The notes: a model not told the origin generated them from the sequence alone. Counted from the first letter of the stretch, positions 35,218 to 46,209 are shown. The stretch: 64,000 bases of DNA from Bryopsis sp. KO-2023 (GCA_030272585.1 BSYQ01000011.1:3162001-3226000), one strand, 5' to 3'. Numbers and translations: made by a program.

Positions 35218-38200
35218 TTTTACGAAGTTTGCGATATCTCCTTCTACGCCAGGCCACCAAAAGTATTTCAAGACTGTTCTTTGGGTCTTGCGGATCCCAA
35301 AATGTCCTGCATATACACTTGCATGGCTATCATGTAGGATATCTTCTCTAAGATTATCCCAATTTGGTACTACTACTCGTGCACCATTCCACCACAGGCC
35401 TGAGTGCTTTTGACAACCTGAAGCGGCGACATCTTCGGTTTCAAACCACTCATCCCTAGTGATCCCCTCAGTCAATCTTTCCCCAAGCATCGACGTACCG
35501 GTCCGGGGCGAGGACGGATCCCCTTTCCAAGTTGGTCGTTTCTGGCCACCTCCCAGCTCCGAGAGTATTCCGATCTGCTGAGAATACGACGGATATCGTG
35601 ACAAGGGGTCTGCCACGTTCGTCCGACCCGGCCTGTATTCCCACTCGAACCGGAACCCCTGGAGGACTTCGAGCCAACGTGCCGACCTTCGAGAGAGAGT
35701 TTCCTGGGAATGGAAGTATGTGTTAGGCTGGTGATCACACACCACCTTAAACACACGCACGTCCAAGTAGCATCGCCACAACTTAAGAGCATGTACTACA
35801 GCGAACATTTCCTTGTCCCCTATGCTCCAATTAAGTTGGGCTCCTGATAACTTTCGACTTTCAAAAGCTATCGGATGTCCCTCTTGCAACAAGATTGCAC
35901 CGATCGCGTAATCCGAAGCATCCGCGACAACTTCAAAATCTTTTTCGAAGTTAGGCATTGCCAAACAAGGTGCATGTGTTAAATTCTCTTTAACACCATC
36001 AAATCCTCTTTGACAATCCTCGGTCCAACTCCACTCTTTACCCTTCCTAAGTAAATTTGTGAGTGGGGCTACAAGCTTGCTGTAACCTTGCACAAATCTC
36101 CGGAAATAGTTAGAGAGCCCTAAAAATGAACGCAATTCCGCAACGTTCTTTGGGACTGGCCACTCTACTACTTTCTCTGTTTTCCTTTTGTCAGCGGAAA
36201 TACCATCTTGATTTATAACAAATCCAAGATAGTGAAGCTCTTTCTTAAAGAAATCACATTTTGATCTCTTCAAGAGCATTTTGTGCTCACGCAAGCGTTT
36301 CATCACGGCTCGCAAATGTTGCACATGTTCCTCCGGAGTTTTGCTGAATACAAGTATGTCATCGAGGTATATTAGGACCGACTTCCCAATCATACCCGAG
36401 AATACCCGATTCATCCAAGTCTGGAATATTGCAGGTGCATTCGTCAAGCCCATTGGAAGCACTTTATATTCATACAGACCGAATGGGGTTTTGAAAGCAG
36501 TCTTCGGTTGGTCTGACTCCTTCACTCGAAGTTGCCAATACCCTGCTTTCAAATCTAAGGCCGAAAAGAACTTCGAACCTTGCAGTTGATCAAGGAGATC
36601 ATCTATCCTTGGTAGTGGATACTGATTCCTGATCGTCAACTTATTTAAGCCTCTATAGTCGATACACATTCGTCGAGTACCATCTGGTTTGGGAACAAAC
36701 AAGATTGGTGCACCCCACGGACTACAACTAGGCTTAATCAAACCCTTCTGCAGCATATCAGAGACTTGATCTTCAATTTCTTTTCTTTCACCCGGTGTGT
36801 AACGAAACATTGGTCTATGTACCGGTTTCGCTCCAGGGACAAGATCGATTGCTGCATCCTCTTCTCGAGATGGAGGGCATTCCGCCAACTCATCGGAGAA
36901 TCTGTCTTTATATTCATCTAACAGACTTTCCAGCTCTGTTTGATATGAAGACACTGGAGGATTTTTGGGCAATTCGGGTACCCCAGATTCCTCCCCCTCT
37001 AAAGGGTTCGGGACCTCCCGAACTATAACCAGAAAAGGACAAATCTCCTTATTACGGAGTTGTCTTCGAGCTTGGGCTATGCTCAACAAGGGATTGATCC
37101 GTGCATTAGGCGGACTAGGGGCACGCACAACCAAATTAGGTCGTATCGTGAGTCGGTTTCCCCGTGTAGTTAGAACCGAAGCACTACCAGTTGAAAAATT
37201 CATCAGTACTCGGTGATTGCATAACCACACATCCCCGAGGTACAAATCAAAATGCTTTGCAGTGATAACTTGACACTCGATCTTCATCCGCAAGCCTTGC
37301 AAACGCAAATTAATCGAGGTTATCCCTACAATATCCAATGGAGTTCCATCGGCCATTTCGATTTTCGTACCTTGCTTACATCTGTAACTAAGCCCTGTAC
37401 TTTCGCAGAAATGCTTAGAGATATAAGCGTAGCCAGCGGCGCCAGAATCTAACAGAATCTGACCAGGGGAACCAGAAATCAAACCTTTGAACGACATTGA
37501 CATTCTGAGATTACAATCCTCTCCTGGAATCGAGTTACCGGGTAACTCCGCTGTAGGTGGATCGTAATATATATCAACGGGCCAAAGAAGACCTGGTGCT
37601 TTACCGCTGCTAAGAGCAAACAATTTTGCTCCTTTTCGATATTGTGCAATCAATCGCATTTGATTGATTTCTTTTTGTCTAACGGCCATATTATGAGGGA
37701 TTAATAGGCAGCAACTCGTAGAAGAAGGTGACTCGTTCTTGCAAGCAAAATAATGCTTTAAGAATTCATTCAAATTCTTTCGTCCAGGATCCATCCAAAC
37801 ATGGTGTCCCGCTACTGACGATGCAAGAAACTCTTGTCCAGTGCAAAACTTTTTACAAATCGCAAAGCTTTCATCATTAGTAGATGAGTCAAAAGTGAAC
37901 TCTCTACTTGCATTCTGCAAACGATGAAGTTCCGATTTGAAAAGTTGCATTCCAGAGATGCAATCGTTCTCCGGCACCTTCTCTTCTTTACTAGGCATAG
38001 GATCTTGGGCGTCCCCAATGGGATCGACGTCCAAATCATCCTCACCACATCGGATAGAGTCATCATTTCTGTCAACAGACATAACCTGGTCAGGGTCATT
38101 CTCCACAGAAATATCCGATTTGTTCTCGGGCTCCGTAATATCTGTATCCATCGGATCAAATATTACATCTTTCGGATCTGAGTTTTTCGATACCTCCTTT

Positions 38201-38337
38201 CGAGATAACCCAGATGCAAGAACTTCTATACTAGGAAGTTCTTTCCCGAAACAAGCGAGACTCTTCCGTACCTTTCCAGTATCACACACATGACCTGGAG
38301 AATAAGATGCTCCACATCTGAAACAAAAAGAAATCAA
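35140..38337 (-). pseudogene. pol: Chromovirus copy C, gag zinc finger, protease, RT, RNase H
   Basis: A long open frame starts at the inversion centre with a gag-type zinc knuckle (CFRCGASYSPGHVC) and an acidic linker. It then runs through protease (ILLDSGAAGYAYISKHFC), RT (IYLDDILVFS), RNase H and the start of integrase. At 35218-35221 copy C has four T where copy D has three on the same strand. The frame is lost inside the integrase zinc module and terminates at 35140. The upstream capsid part of gag is missing. Confidence 0.88.
37691..38321. other. Unique loop between two inverted pol arms
   Basis: The two arms, 33155-37690 (minus) and 38322-42556 (plus), are inverted copies of the same element. 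About 630 bases of gag-linker sequence between them occur only once. The shared edge is the sequence around AGAAATCAATCAAATGCG. Confidence 0.7.
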
Positions 38338-38341
38338 TCAA

Positions 38342-41300
38342 ATGCGATTGATTGCACAATATCGAAAAGGAGCAAAATTGTTTGCTCTTAGCAGCGGTAA
38401 AGCACCAGGTCTTCTTTGGCCCGTTGATATATATTACGATCCACCTACAGCGGAGTTACCCGGTAACTCGATTCCAGGAGAGGATTGTAATCTCAGAATG
38501 TCAATGTCGTTCAAAGGTTTGATTTCTGGTTCCCCTGACCAGATTCTGTTAGATTCTGGCGCCGCTGGCTACGCTTATATCTCTAAGCATTTCTGCGAAA
38601 GCACAGGGCTTAGTTATAGATGTAAGCAAGGTACCAAAATCGAAATGGCCGATGGAACTCCATTGGATATCGTAGGGATAACCTCGATTAACTTGCGTTT
38701 GCAAGGCTTGCGGATGAAAATCGAGTGTCAAGTTATCACTACAAAGCATTTTGATTTGTACCTCGGGGATGTGTGGTTATGCAATCACCGAGTACTGATG
38801 AATTTTTCTACTGGTAGTGCTTCGGTTCTAGCTACACGGGGAAACCGACTCACGATACGACCTAATTTGTTTGTGCGTGCCCCTAGTCCGCCTAATGCAC
38901 GGATCAATCCCTTGTTGAGCATAGCCCAAGCTCGAAGACAACTCCGTAATAAGGAGATATGTCCTTTTCTGGTTATAGTTCGGGAGGTCCCGAACCCTTT
39001 AGAGGGGGAGGAATCTGGGGTACCCGAATTGCCCAAAAATCCTCTAGTGTCTTCATATCAAACAGAGCTGGAAAGTCTGTTAGATGAGTATAAAGACAGA
39101 TTCTCAGATGAGTTGGCGGAATGCCCTCCATCTCGAGAAGAGGATGCAGCAATCGATCTTGTCCCTGGAGCGAAACCGGTACATAGACCAATGTTTCGTT
39201 ACACACCGGGTGAAAGAAAAGAGATTGAAGATCAAGTCTCTGATATGCTGCAGAAGGGTTTGATTAAGCCTAGTTGTAGTCCGTGGGGTGCACCAATCTT
39301 GTTTGTTCCCAAACCGGATGGTACTCGACGGATGTGTATCGACTACAGAGGCTTAAATAAGTTGACGATCAGGAATCAGTATCCACTACCAAGGATAGAT
39401 GATCTCCTTGATCAACTGCAAGGTTCGAAGTTCTTTTCGGCCTTAGATTTGAAAGCAGGGTATTGGCAACTTCGAGTGAAGGAGTCAGACCAACCGAAGA
39501 CTGCTTTCAAAACCCCATTCGGTCTGTTTGAATATAAAGTGCTTCCAATGGGCTTGACGAATGCACCTACAATATTCCAGACTTGGATGAATCGGGTATT
39601 CTCGGGTATGATTGGGAAGTCGGTCCTAATATACCTCGATGACATACTTGTATTCAGCAAAACTCCGGAGGAACATGTGCAACATTTGCGAGCGGTGATG
39701 AAACGCTTGCGTGAGCACAAAATGCTCTTGAAGAGATCAAAATGTGATTTCTTTAAGAAAGAGCTTCACTATCTTGGATTTGTTATAAATCAAGATGGTA
39801 TTTCCGCTGACAAAAGGAAAACAGAGAAAGTAGTAGAGTGGCCAGTCCCAAAGAACGTTGCGGAATTGCGTTCATTTTTAGGGCTCTCTAACTATTTCCG
39901 GAGATTTGTGCAAGGTTACAGCAAGCTTGTAGCCCCACTCACAAATTTACTTAGGAAGGGTAAAGAGTGGAGTTGGACCGAGGATTGTCAAAGAGGCTTT
40001 GATGGTGTTAAAGAGAATTTAACACATGCACCTTGTTTGGCAATGCCTAACTTCGAAAAGGATTTTGAAGTTATCGCAGATGCTTCGGATTATGCGATCG
40101 GTGCAATCTTGTTGCAAGAGGAACATCCTATAGCTTTTGAAAGTCGAAAGTTATCAGGAGCCCAACTTAACTGGAGCATAGGTGACAAGGAAATGTTCGC
40201 CGTAGTGCATGCTCTTAAGTTGTGGCGATGCTACCTGGATGTGCGTGTGTTTAAGGTGGTGTGTGATCACCAGCCTAACACATATTTCCATTCCCAGGAA
40301 ACTCTCTCTCGAAGGTCGGCACGTTGGCTCGAAGTCCTCCAGGGGTTCCGGTTCGAGTGGGAATACAGGCCGGGACGGACGAACGTGGCAGACCCCTTGT
40401 CACGATATCCGTCGTATTCTCAGCAGATCGGAATACTCTCGGAGCTGGGAGGTGGCCAGAAACGACCAACTTGGAATGGGGATCCGTCCTCGCCCCGGCC
40501 CGGTACGTCGATGCTAAAGGAGAGATTGACTGAGGGGATCACTAGGGATGAGTGGTTTGAAACCGAAGATGTCGCCGCTTCAGGTTGTCAAAAGCACTCA
40601 GGCCTGTGGTGGAATGGTGCACGAGTAGTAGTACCAAATTGGGATAATCTTAGAGAAGATATCCTACATGATAGCCATGCAAGTGTATATGCAGGACATT
40701 TTGGGATCCGCAAGACCCAAAGAACAGTCTTAAAATACTTTTGGTGGCCTGGCGTAGAGGGAGATATCGCAAACTTTGTAAAGGGATGCGATGCATGTCA
40801 AAGGAACAAACACCGTCGCGGCAAGGTGCCTGGTCCTTTGCAACCTTTACGTATACCTGATGGTCGATGGAAATCGGTTTCAATGGATTTGATTACTGAT
40901 TTGCCTAAATCAGGAGCGGAAGCATTTGACGCTATCTTAATTTTTGTGGATCGACTCACAAAGATGGTGCGATGCGTACCAACGCACACTACGTGTGATG
41001 CGGTACAAACGGCGAAACTCTTCGTTACTGAGGTCTTCCGTTTGCACGGTCTTCCTAAGCACCTCGTAAGCGATAGAGATCCTAGGTGGACTTCAAAGTT
41101 CTTTAGAGAGCTTTGTAAGACCTTAGGGGTCACTCAAGCATTGTCGACAGCTTTTCATCCACAAAGTGATGGACAGACTGAAGCAATGAATAGGATCCTC
41201 GAAGATACCTTACGGCATTTCGTAGGACCTCGTCAAAGAGATTGGAGTGACTTGTTGCCAGTGGTAGAGTTTGCATTGAACAACTCTAAGTCGATGGCTA

Positions 41301-42052
41301 CTGGTGAAACACCGTTCTTCTTGAACTACGGTAGAGATCCGTGGACACCATTAACGGTACAACTTCCATCCAAGACATCGAATGTCATGGGTCCTGGAGG
41401 TCTGAGTAGACAAAGGACACAGATTGGAGTACCGGCGGTGAAGAAGATGACCGAGGACATTCGTGAGGCGATTGTCAAAGCAAAGCGGTGTTTAGAAAGT
41501 GCTCAGCAAAGGATGAAGACTTATGCCGATGTGCGTAGGTGTCCAGTTGATGTTCAAGTAGGCGATATGGTCTTGCTGGATGCACGACATATCAAATTGA
41601 AACACCCTGGATCAAGGAAGTTATTGCCACGTTGGTTGGGTCCTTTTCGTGTTTTGGAAGGTGTCCAAAAACGAAAACCGATGGCAAAACAGGTCGCGTT
41701 CCGATTGGAATTGCCTGATTCGCTTCCTATTCATCCCGTCTTTCATGCTTCTTTACTTAAGAGGTATTGGTCGCATGGAAAGACACAACCTCCTCCGCCA
41801 CCTGTGGATATACAGGAAGAACTAGAGTATGAGGTAGAAGACCTCCTCGACTACCGTGAAGTAAAGGTCGGTCGACGAGTAGTTCCGCAGTACTTGGTAA
41901 AGTGGACGGGATACTCACATGAGCACAACTCTTGGGAGCCTGAAGCGAATTTGGAGAACGCTCGGGAGCTGGTAGAGCAGTACCAGAAGAGAAAGAAATC
42001 AACGTTGATTCCCCCTATTCCGGTACGTCGAAGTAGGCGACTTCGTTCGTGA
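38342..42052 (+). CDS. pol: Chromovirus copy D polyprotein, truncated at gag
   Basis: An undamaged 1,236-codon frame. Order: short gag remnant, aspartic protease (LLDSGAAGY, near residue 68), RT with YLDD, RNase H, integrase (HHCC zinc module with CDACQRNK; D, D, E in the core), GPF/Y tail and chromodomain (LVKWTGYSHEHNSWEP). All catalytic motifs are present, so this copy could supply pol functions in trans, but its gag and 5' leader have been replaced by inverted copy C. The downstream LTR is intact. Nearly identical to copies B and C, which points to recent origin. Confidence 0.9.
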   Translation: MRLIAQYRKGAKLFALSSGKAPGLLWPVDIYYDPPTAELPGNSIPGEDCNLRMSMSFKGLISGSPDQILLDSGAAGYAYISKHFCESTGLSYRCKQGTKIEMADGTPLDIVGITSINLRLQGLRMKIECQVITTKHFDLYLGDVWLCNHRVLMNFSTGSASVLATRGNRLTIRPNLFVRAPSPPNARINPLLSIAQARRQLRNKEICPFLVIVREVPNPLEGEESGVPELPKNPLVSSYQTELESLLDEYKDRFSDELAECPPSREEDAAIDLVPGAKPVHRPMFRYTPGERKEIEDQVSDMLQKGLIKPSCSPWGAPILFVPKPDGTRRMCIDYRGLNKLTIRNQYPLPRIDDLLDQLQGSKFFSALDLKAGYWQLRVKESDQPKTAFKTPFGLFEYKVLPMGLTNAPTIFQTWMNRVFSGMIGKSVLIYLDDILVFSKTPEEHVQHLRAVMKRLREHKMLLKRSKCDFFKKELHYLGFVINQDGISADKRKTEKVVEWPVPKNVAELRSFLGLSNYFRRFVQGYSKLVAPLTNLLRKGKEWSWTEDCQRGFDGVKENLTHAPCLAMPNFEKDFEVIADASDYAIGAILLQEEHPIAFESRKLSGAQLNWSIGDKEMFAVVHALKLWRCYLDVRVFKVVCDHQPNTYFHSQETLSRRSARWLEVLQGFRFEWEYRPGRTNVADPLSRYPSYSQQIGILSELGGGQKRPTWNGDPSSPRPGTSMLKERLTEGITRDEWFETEDVAASGCQKHSGLWWNGARVVVPNWDNLREDILHDSHASVYAGHFGIRKTQRTVLKYFWWPGVEGDIANFVKGCDACQRNKHRRGKVPGPLQPLRIPDGRWKSVSMDLITDLPKSGAEAFDAILIFVDRLTKMVRCVPTHTTCDAVQTAKLFVTEVFRLHGLPKHLVSDRDPRWTSKFFRELCKTLGVTQALSTAFHPQSDGQTEAMNRILEDTLRHFVGPRQRDWSDLLPVVEFALNNSKSMATGETPFFLNYGRDPWTPLTVQLPSKTSNVMGPGGLSRQRTQIGVPAVKKMTEDIREAIVKAKRCLESAQQRMKTYADVRRCPVDVQVGDMVLLDARHIKLKHPGSRKLLPRWLGPFRVLEGVQKRKPMAKQVAFRLELPDSLPIHPVFHASLLKRYWSHGKTQPPPPPVDIQEELEYEVEDLLDYREVKVGRRVVPQYLVKWTGYSHEHNSWEPEANLENARELVEQYQKRKKSTLIPPIPVRRSRRLRS

Positions 42053-42556
42053 CTTGTGTGGGGTAATGTTTCTTCATAATCGAGTGTCGATATGAAAAGA
42101 GTTCCAGATCTTGTGTACGAGATCAAGTTCTTGTTAAGTGAGGACATGTTTATGAACATATCTCATTTTCAATGAACTAGTGAACTAAATTGAATTTCTC
42201 GCTATATTCTATTTTGAACTCTAGATGGGATCCATTCAAAATGAGAATATAAATGGAAGTAGATGAAGTTGCGAGACTTCAGTTGATGTACATTGGTTCG
42301 CCACCAGTGTAGAGAAGTGTATGGTCTTGGTAGATCCGAGAAGCACTCCGTGTATGAGAAGGACTCGGATGACCTATATCAGAGTAGGGGCTTATTCTGA
42401 CGAATACACTTATGATAACATCTCCAAGTTATCGAAACACTTTATATAGTTGAATGATAAGAATTGGGGTTCGTTGTGGGACTCTGTATCATTCTATGGG
42501 CTATATAGAAGTGAGGAAAGGAGTCTCCAGGAGGAGACTGATTAGGGGGGGAGGAA
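42053..42556 (+). other. 3' UTR and polypurine tract of copy D
   Basis: About 500 non-coding bases after the pol stop, ending in the polypurine tract (GGGGGGGAGGAA) immediately before the LTR. Confidence 0.75.
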
Positions 42557-42823
42557 TGTTAGGGATGTTAAGAGCTACATCCAGTCAGGTCCAGTCATGT
42601 ACAGTCATGTACAGTCATGCGTAGTCATGCTGACGTGGACATGTGAGTCAGGTCTAGTCATGATGACTAGACCTATGTCGGGTGCCCACCTAGGATGGTT
42701 GTCCTAGGTACCATGCGGGGACGCTAGGATCCTTGGGGGTCATGGTATTAATGGGCTTCAAGGTCATGGACTCATAAGTTTTAGTTTTTAGCTCTTCTTA
42801 GACTTGCACCCCCAAGTCTAACA
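42557..42823 (+). repeat. Right outer LTR of chromovirus (267 bp)
   Basis: Looks identical base for base to 28409-28675. Followed by TTCAG, the target duplication shared with 28404-28408. Confidence 0.9.
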
Positions 42824-43519
42824 TTCAGAGATGACGAACCCCAGGGAGGAGAATAGCCATTGAGCGTCCTGAAGTCGACAGTTTTGCGGAGTTTCCCTGA
42901 CGGCTTCCTCAAGAATAGAACTGGGGAGAAATGAGCGCGCTGTCCAGGTAAGAGGTGCTCGACCACTCCTTTTCGCTCCAGGTTTCCCATGAACTCAGCG
43001 ATTTCATGTTTCTCGATGCCGGTAGGATGGTATCGTCTTCCTGTCGACGACAACGGTATTCTGTGCATAGGTATCCTCCAATCTATTTCCCTGTGGCATA
43101 TGCGAAGTCGTTTACTCCATTTGTTTTTCGGAATGTGTTGTAGGTCGTCAGTGAAGACGTCAGGGAACCTTGATGTCCAGTGCTGGAGTAGGGAGGCATC
43201 CTCAGGGGAGTTCGTTTCATTTGTTTGCTCTGCTTTATCCTCGTTCCTCCCAGTTTCCAACTTTTCCTTTGTCTGTCCACAGGTGTCCTTATCCATTCGC
43301 AAGGGGAGCTGAGCAGCTTCTGGAGTTGGAGGTGGAACTGCAGGCACATTCAGGTTTGTCTTCGCACTCCCTTCGTGTCCTCCCAGAAATGTTGCATTTG
43401 CCTGTTGATGTTGCCCAACTGGATCTGCAGAAAAGTCTTCTTGTGTGTCCCTTCCAGAACTGACCCGAGAGCTTCCAGAAAGGATCCCCAGAGAAAGCTG
43501 TAAAGTGCCATCTGTGTGA

Positions 43520-43790
43520 GGAGTGGTTGGAGCTGAAGAAGGAGAGGGAATTCCCTGGAAGGTGAATTCCGATAATCCAGAATTTGTCTTCAAAACTCCA
43601 GGAGCTGCAGAAGGTACCTCTGCTGCTTCCTTTCCAGAATTGAATCGAGTGTTTTCAGAAGAGGTCCCCAGAGAAGGCTGTAAACTGCCATCCATGTGGG
43701 GAGTCGTTGGAGCTGAAGGAGGAGAGGGAACTCCCTGGAAGGTGAATTCCGATAGTCCAAAATTTCCTTGCAACTCTCCAACTGATTTTT
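43520..43790 (-). repeat. 180-base tandem duplication inside element A frame
   Basis: Two copies encode LSEFTFQGVPSPPSAPTTPH and LSEFTFQGIPSPSSAPTTPH, offset by 180 bases, with several substitutions between them. Confidence 0.85.
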
Positions 43791-46025
43791 CTGAAACAGT
43801 TCTTACTGTGTCCTGATGTGACTCCATCTCGTATGCCAGCACATGAACCAGTGGCTGATGTGTAGTAATATCATCTTTTGACCTTGTTGCTCCATGTGTA
43901 TCCTTTGATGTGTCAGGTGTGCATTCCAAGATTGCAGGAAGAGTTGGTGTAGCTGCCCAACATCCTGTATCCAAGCATGACCCAAGCAATCGTGCATAAG
44001 AGGAGGAGCCAAGGTCTGAAGGAGGATTCACCTCAGAGGGAGCTGATGAGCTGTGGGTAAGTGGTGGTGCTGAAACTGTCCCATAAGCCAATGCACTTTT
44101 ACAACCACCTTCCCCTTCAAAACATTCCTTTTCCAAATCTGAAATAGGGACATCCCACTCGTTTTGTTTTGTATCCAGAGGAGTGGGATGTTCCAACTGA
44201 TGCTCGACCATGCACAAACTCTCTTCACTGATCCATGACAATCTCGCATTCTTCTTCAGAAGGACTGCTGCTAAGCAGAGTTTGCCTGTGAGCATGCGAC
44301 TCTCATTGCTCATATTGTGTAATTTGACTCTGACTGCTCCATTTCCTCCCAATGTGATTGTGTGAAACACGTTTATGATTTGCCCTATAGGTAGCACCCC
44401 GCAGATGCCCTCTCCCGTGATACGGAAAGGAGGAATGACCGTCTTGGACATCCGAGGGCCCAGGACAACCGAGCCGCCCAAAGGTATGTACATGCGCCCT
44501 TGAGAAATGCGAAGTCGTTTGGCTTGACTTCGTTTGTTTGCTGCCGTGTACACCGTGACCAGTGGCTGGGATCGAAAAAGATTGGTGGTGTCGCTTGCAG
44601 GTTCCTCGCCTTCTGACTTCGCAACTCCTTTCGCCATGGTCTCCTGTTCCGACTTCGTGATCTCCTTGGACTTGACTTCTGCTGCCGTGATCTCCTGTTC
44701 TGATGCCAGCTCCTCGAGTGGAGCATCGAGTTTGTTTTCGGTCATAGGGGTATCGACAGAAATAGAGGAAGAGGGGTTAGAATCGAGAGGGTTAGTCGAA
44801 ACAATAGATCCCGTGGCCTCCTCTGCGTCCTGGCCAGACGTCTGTGTACTGTCTCCGTCTCCGTCTCCTTCTCCATCACACTCTCCATCACACAGCGTAA
44901 CAGTCGATACCTCCCCTCCACTTCCAAAGTGTTCAGCTTGAGGAGGTTCCACAACCGGTGGGTAAAGGGCCGGAAAAGGCAGATCAGCTTCGGCGATGGG
45001 TGGTGCACTTGCCGCTGGGTGAGTGACCACGTGACAAGCCACCGTTTTCCCGTCCACACTTCGTGAGCACTCTTTTAAACAATCCACGCTCAATTGCCTA
45101 TGGCTCAGGAAAGGCATACCCAGTATTATCTGACGGGCTGAAGCAGCCACGACGAAGGACTCTCTACTTTCCCAAGGTCCAACCGCTATCGCCATGGGTA
45201 TTACGCCGACGACTTTTTCTTTCGCTCCATTGAACCCAGACAACTCGGAAAGTGTTGACGGCTGGATTCCAAGACCATTCCGCTTAGCGTATGCCAAAGG
45301 TAACACGTTCACAGTCGACCCTGAGTCGACGAGTACGTCGTGAAGCTTGGGATCCTCCCCAAGTCTTATTCTTACGCGGAGCTGCTTGTAGGTGATGGGT
45401 CCGCTGTTCCCACTGGCTGTGTTGAGGTTCGATTCCTCTTGGGAACTCATCTCTGCAGATGAAACCGGTGGTGTAGTCGTGTTGAGGAGGGTGCAAAGTC
45501 GACGCACCAGCTCCATGTCTTCCTGACTTAACCCACGTCGGTTTCCTCCTTTAGCTCGAAAGTCTTTCCCTCCATGCTTATGTTCCGCCGCCCACACGCT
45601 TGGTGAGCGTTTGTTTCGCCAGTCCGACAAGGTTCTCCACAACACTTTTGCCACTTTCAGGGAGTAAGACGCCAACATACTTGTTGTAAGTCCCAATCCG
45701 AGTAAACCCAAGTCTGCCGATCTGTGCTTTAGACGAGCTGTCAACAACCGTATCTTTTCCACCGTCTGTAGAAATTCAAGTGAGAACAACGGAGGTTCCT
45801 CTTTTCGTGCTTTTCGTCTCCGACGTTCCCAAACCAAGCTCTGGGCCGCTTCTAATATAAGCGAGACCTTTTCCTTGTCTTCTTTTGTCTCGTGACCCAG
45901 GCTCTCATACTCCTCAACCAGTTTCTGAATGGCCGTGACTTTTTCAGAAACAGCGGGTGTTTTCCACACGAGTGGATACGCCGAGGCTTGGCATAAGGCG
46001 GATATCAGGAGTAGTGATAACACAA

Positions 46026-46037
46026 GCTCCGAAACCA
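46026..46037 (-). promoter_or_regulatory. Primer-binding site of element A
   Basis: TGGTTTCGGAGC follows the LTR directly. The LTR's final A plus TG of the PBS form the ATG of the long frame. Confidence 0.75.
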
Positions 46038-46209
46038 TGTTAATATCGCCAGCCTTAGCCTTGTTTGAACAAGTGTTTTTTTCTTACAGAAAATTGTTCC
46101 CGGACACAATCCTACTTTCCAAACTTATACTTCAAGATCTCTCCTCTCATCAACTAATTTAGTTCACATCTACAGAAATTAAGGCTACTCTGAAATCCAA
46201 TTCCCAACA
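46038..46209 (-). repeat. Shared LTR between element A and truncated copy A'
   Basis: 172 bp, apparently identical to 26109-26280. It is the 5' LTR of A (PBS on its downstream side) and at the same time the 3' LTR of A' (integrase stop and purine tract on its upstream side): a tandem LTR-internal-LTR-internal array. Confidence 0.85.

Larger units (their letters stand above)
28409..42823 (+). mobile_element. Composite chromovirus insertion with scrambled interior
   Basis: The outer ends are identical 267-bp LTRs in the same orientation, flanked by a TTCAG duplication, so the 14.4 kb entered as one unit or was rearranged after entry. Interior order: LTR(+), primer-binding site, partial LTR(-), pol 3' end (-), RT to integrase (+), 5' leader (-), LTR(-), complete pol (-), pol (+), LTR(+). 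Three RT copies are present. Proteins belong to Ty3/gypsy chromoviruses: protease DSG, RT YLDD, RNase H, HHCC/DDE integrase and a C-terminal chromodomain. Confidence 0.85.
42824..46038 (-). pseudogene. Element A polyprotein, N-terminal half with protease
   Basis: An open frame of about 1,070 residues from ATG at 46038 to the insertion point. Residues 1-20 look like a signal peptide (VLSLLLISALCQASA), and a second hydrophobic stretch lies near 105-130 (LGLLGLGLTTSMLASYS). A retroviral-type protease motif follows (HDVLVDSGSTVNVLPLAYA), then a long Ser/Pro/Glu-rich region containing a 180-base tandem duplication (43520-43790). RT fingers come last (VLFLRKPSGKLRKTVDFR). I see no CCHC zinc knuckle or capsid-like homology region. 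The frame is cut by the chromovirus LTR after ...SSSLNV. The start ATG straddles the LTR/PBS border. Confidence 0.8.
26109..46209 (-). mobile_element. Ty3-like LTR retrotransposon A, split by insertion
   Basis: The element reads on the minus strand from its 5' LTR (46209-46038) through a protease/RT reading frame to 42824, is interrupted there, and resumes at 28408 through RT, RNase H and integrase to its 3' LTR (26280-26109). Removing the 28409-42823 insertion and one TTCAG duplicate restores the sequence order seen in the uninterrupted copy at 46295-48736. The uninterrupted element would be about 5.7 kb. Gene order protease-RT-RNase H-integrase places it with Ty3/gypsy-like elements. It has no chromodomain, and its RT active site is FVDD. 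Confidence 0.85.

Noticed and set aside
28409..42823. Simple nested insertion of independent chromoviruses
   Set aside because: Inner copies lack paired LTRs and target duplications; their edges are microhomology joins.
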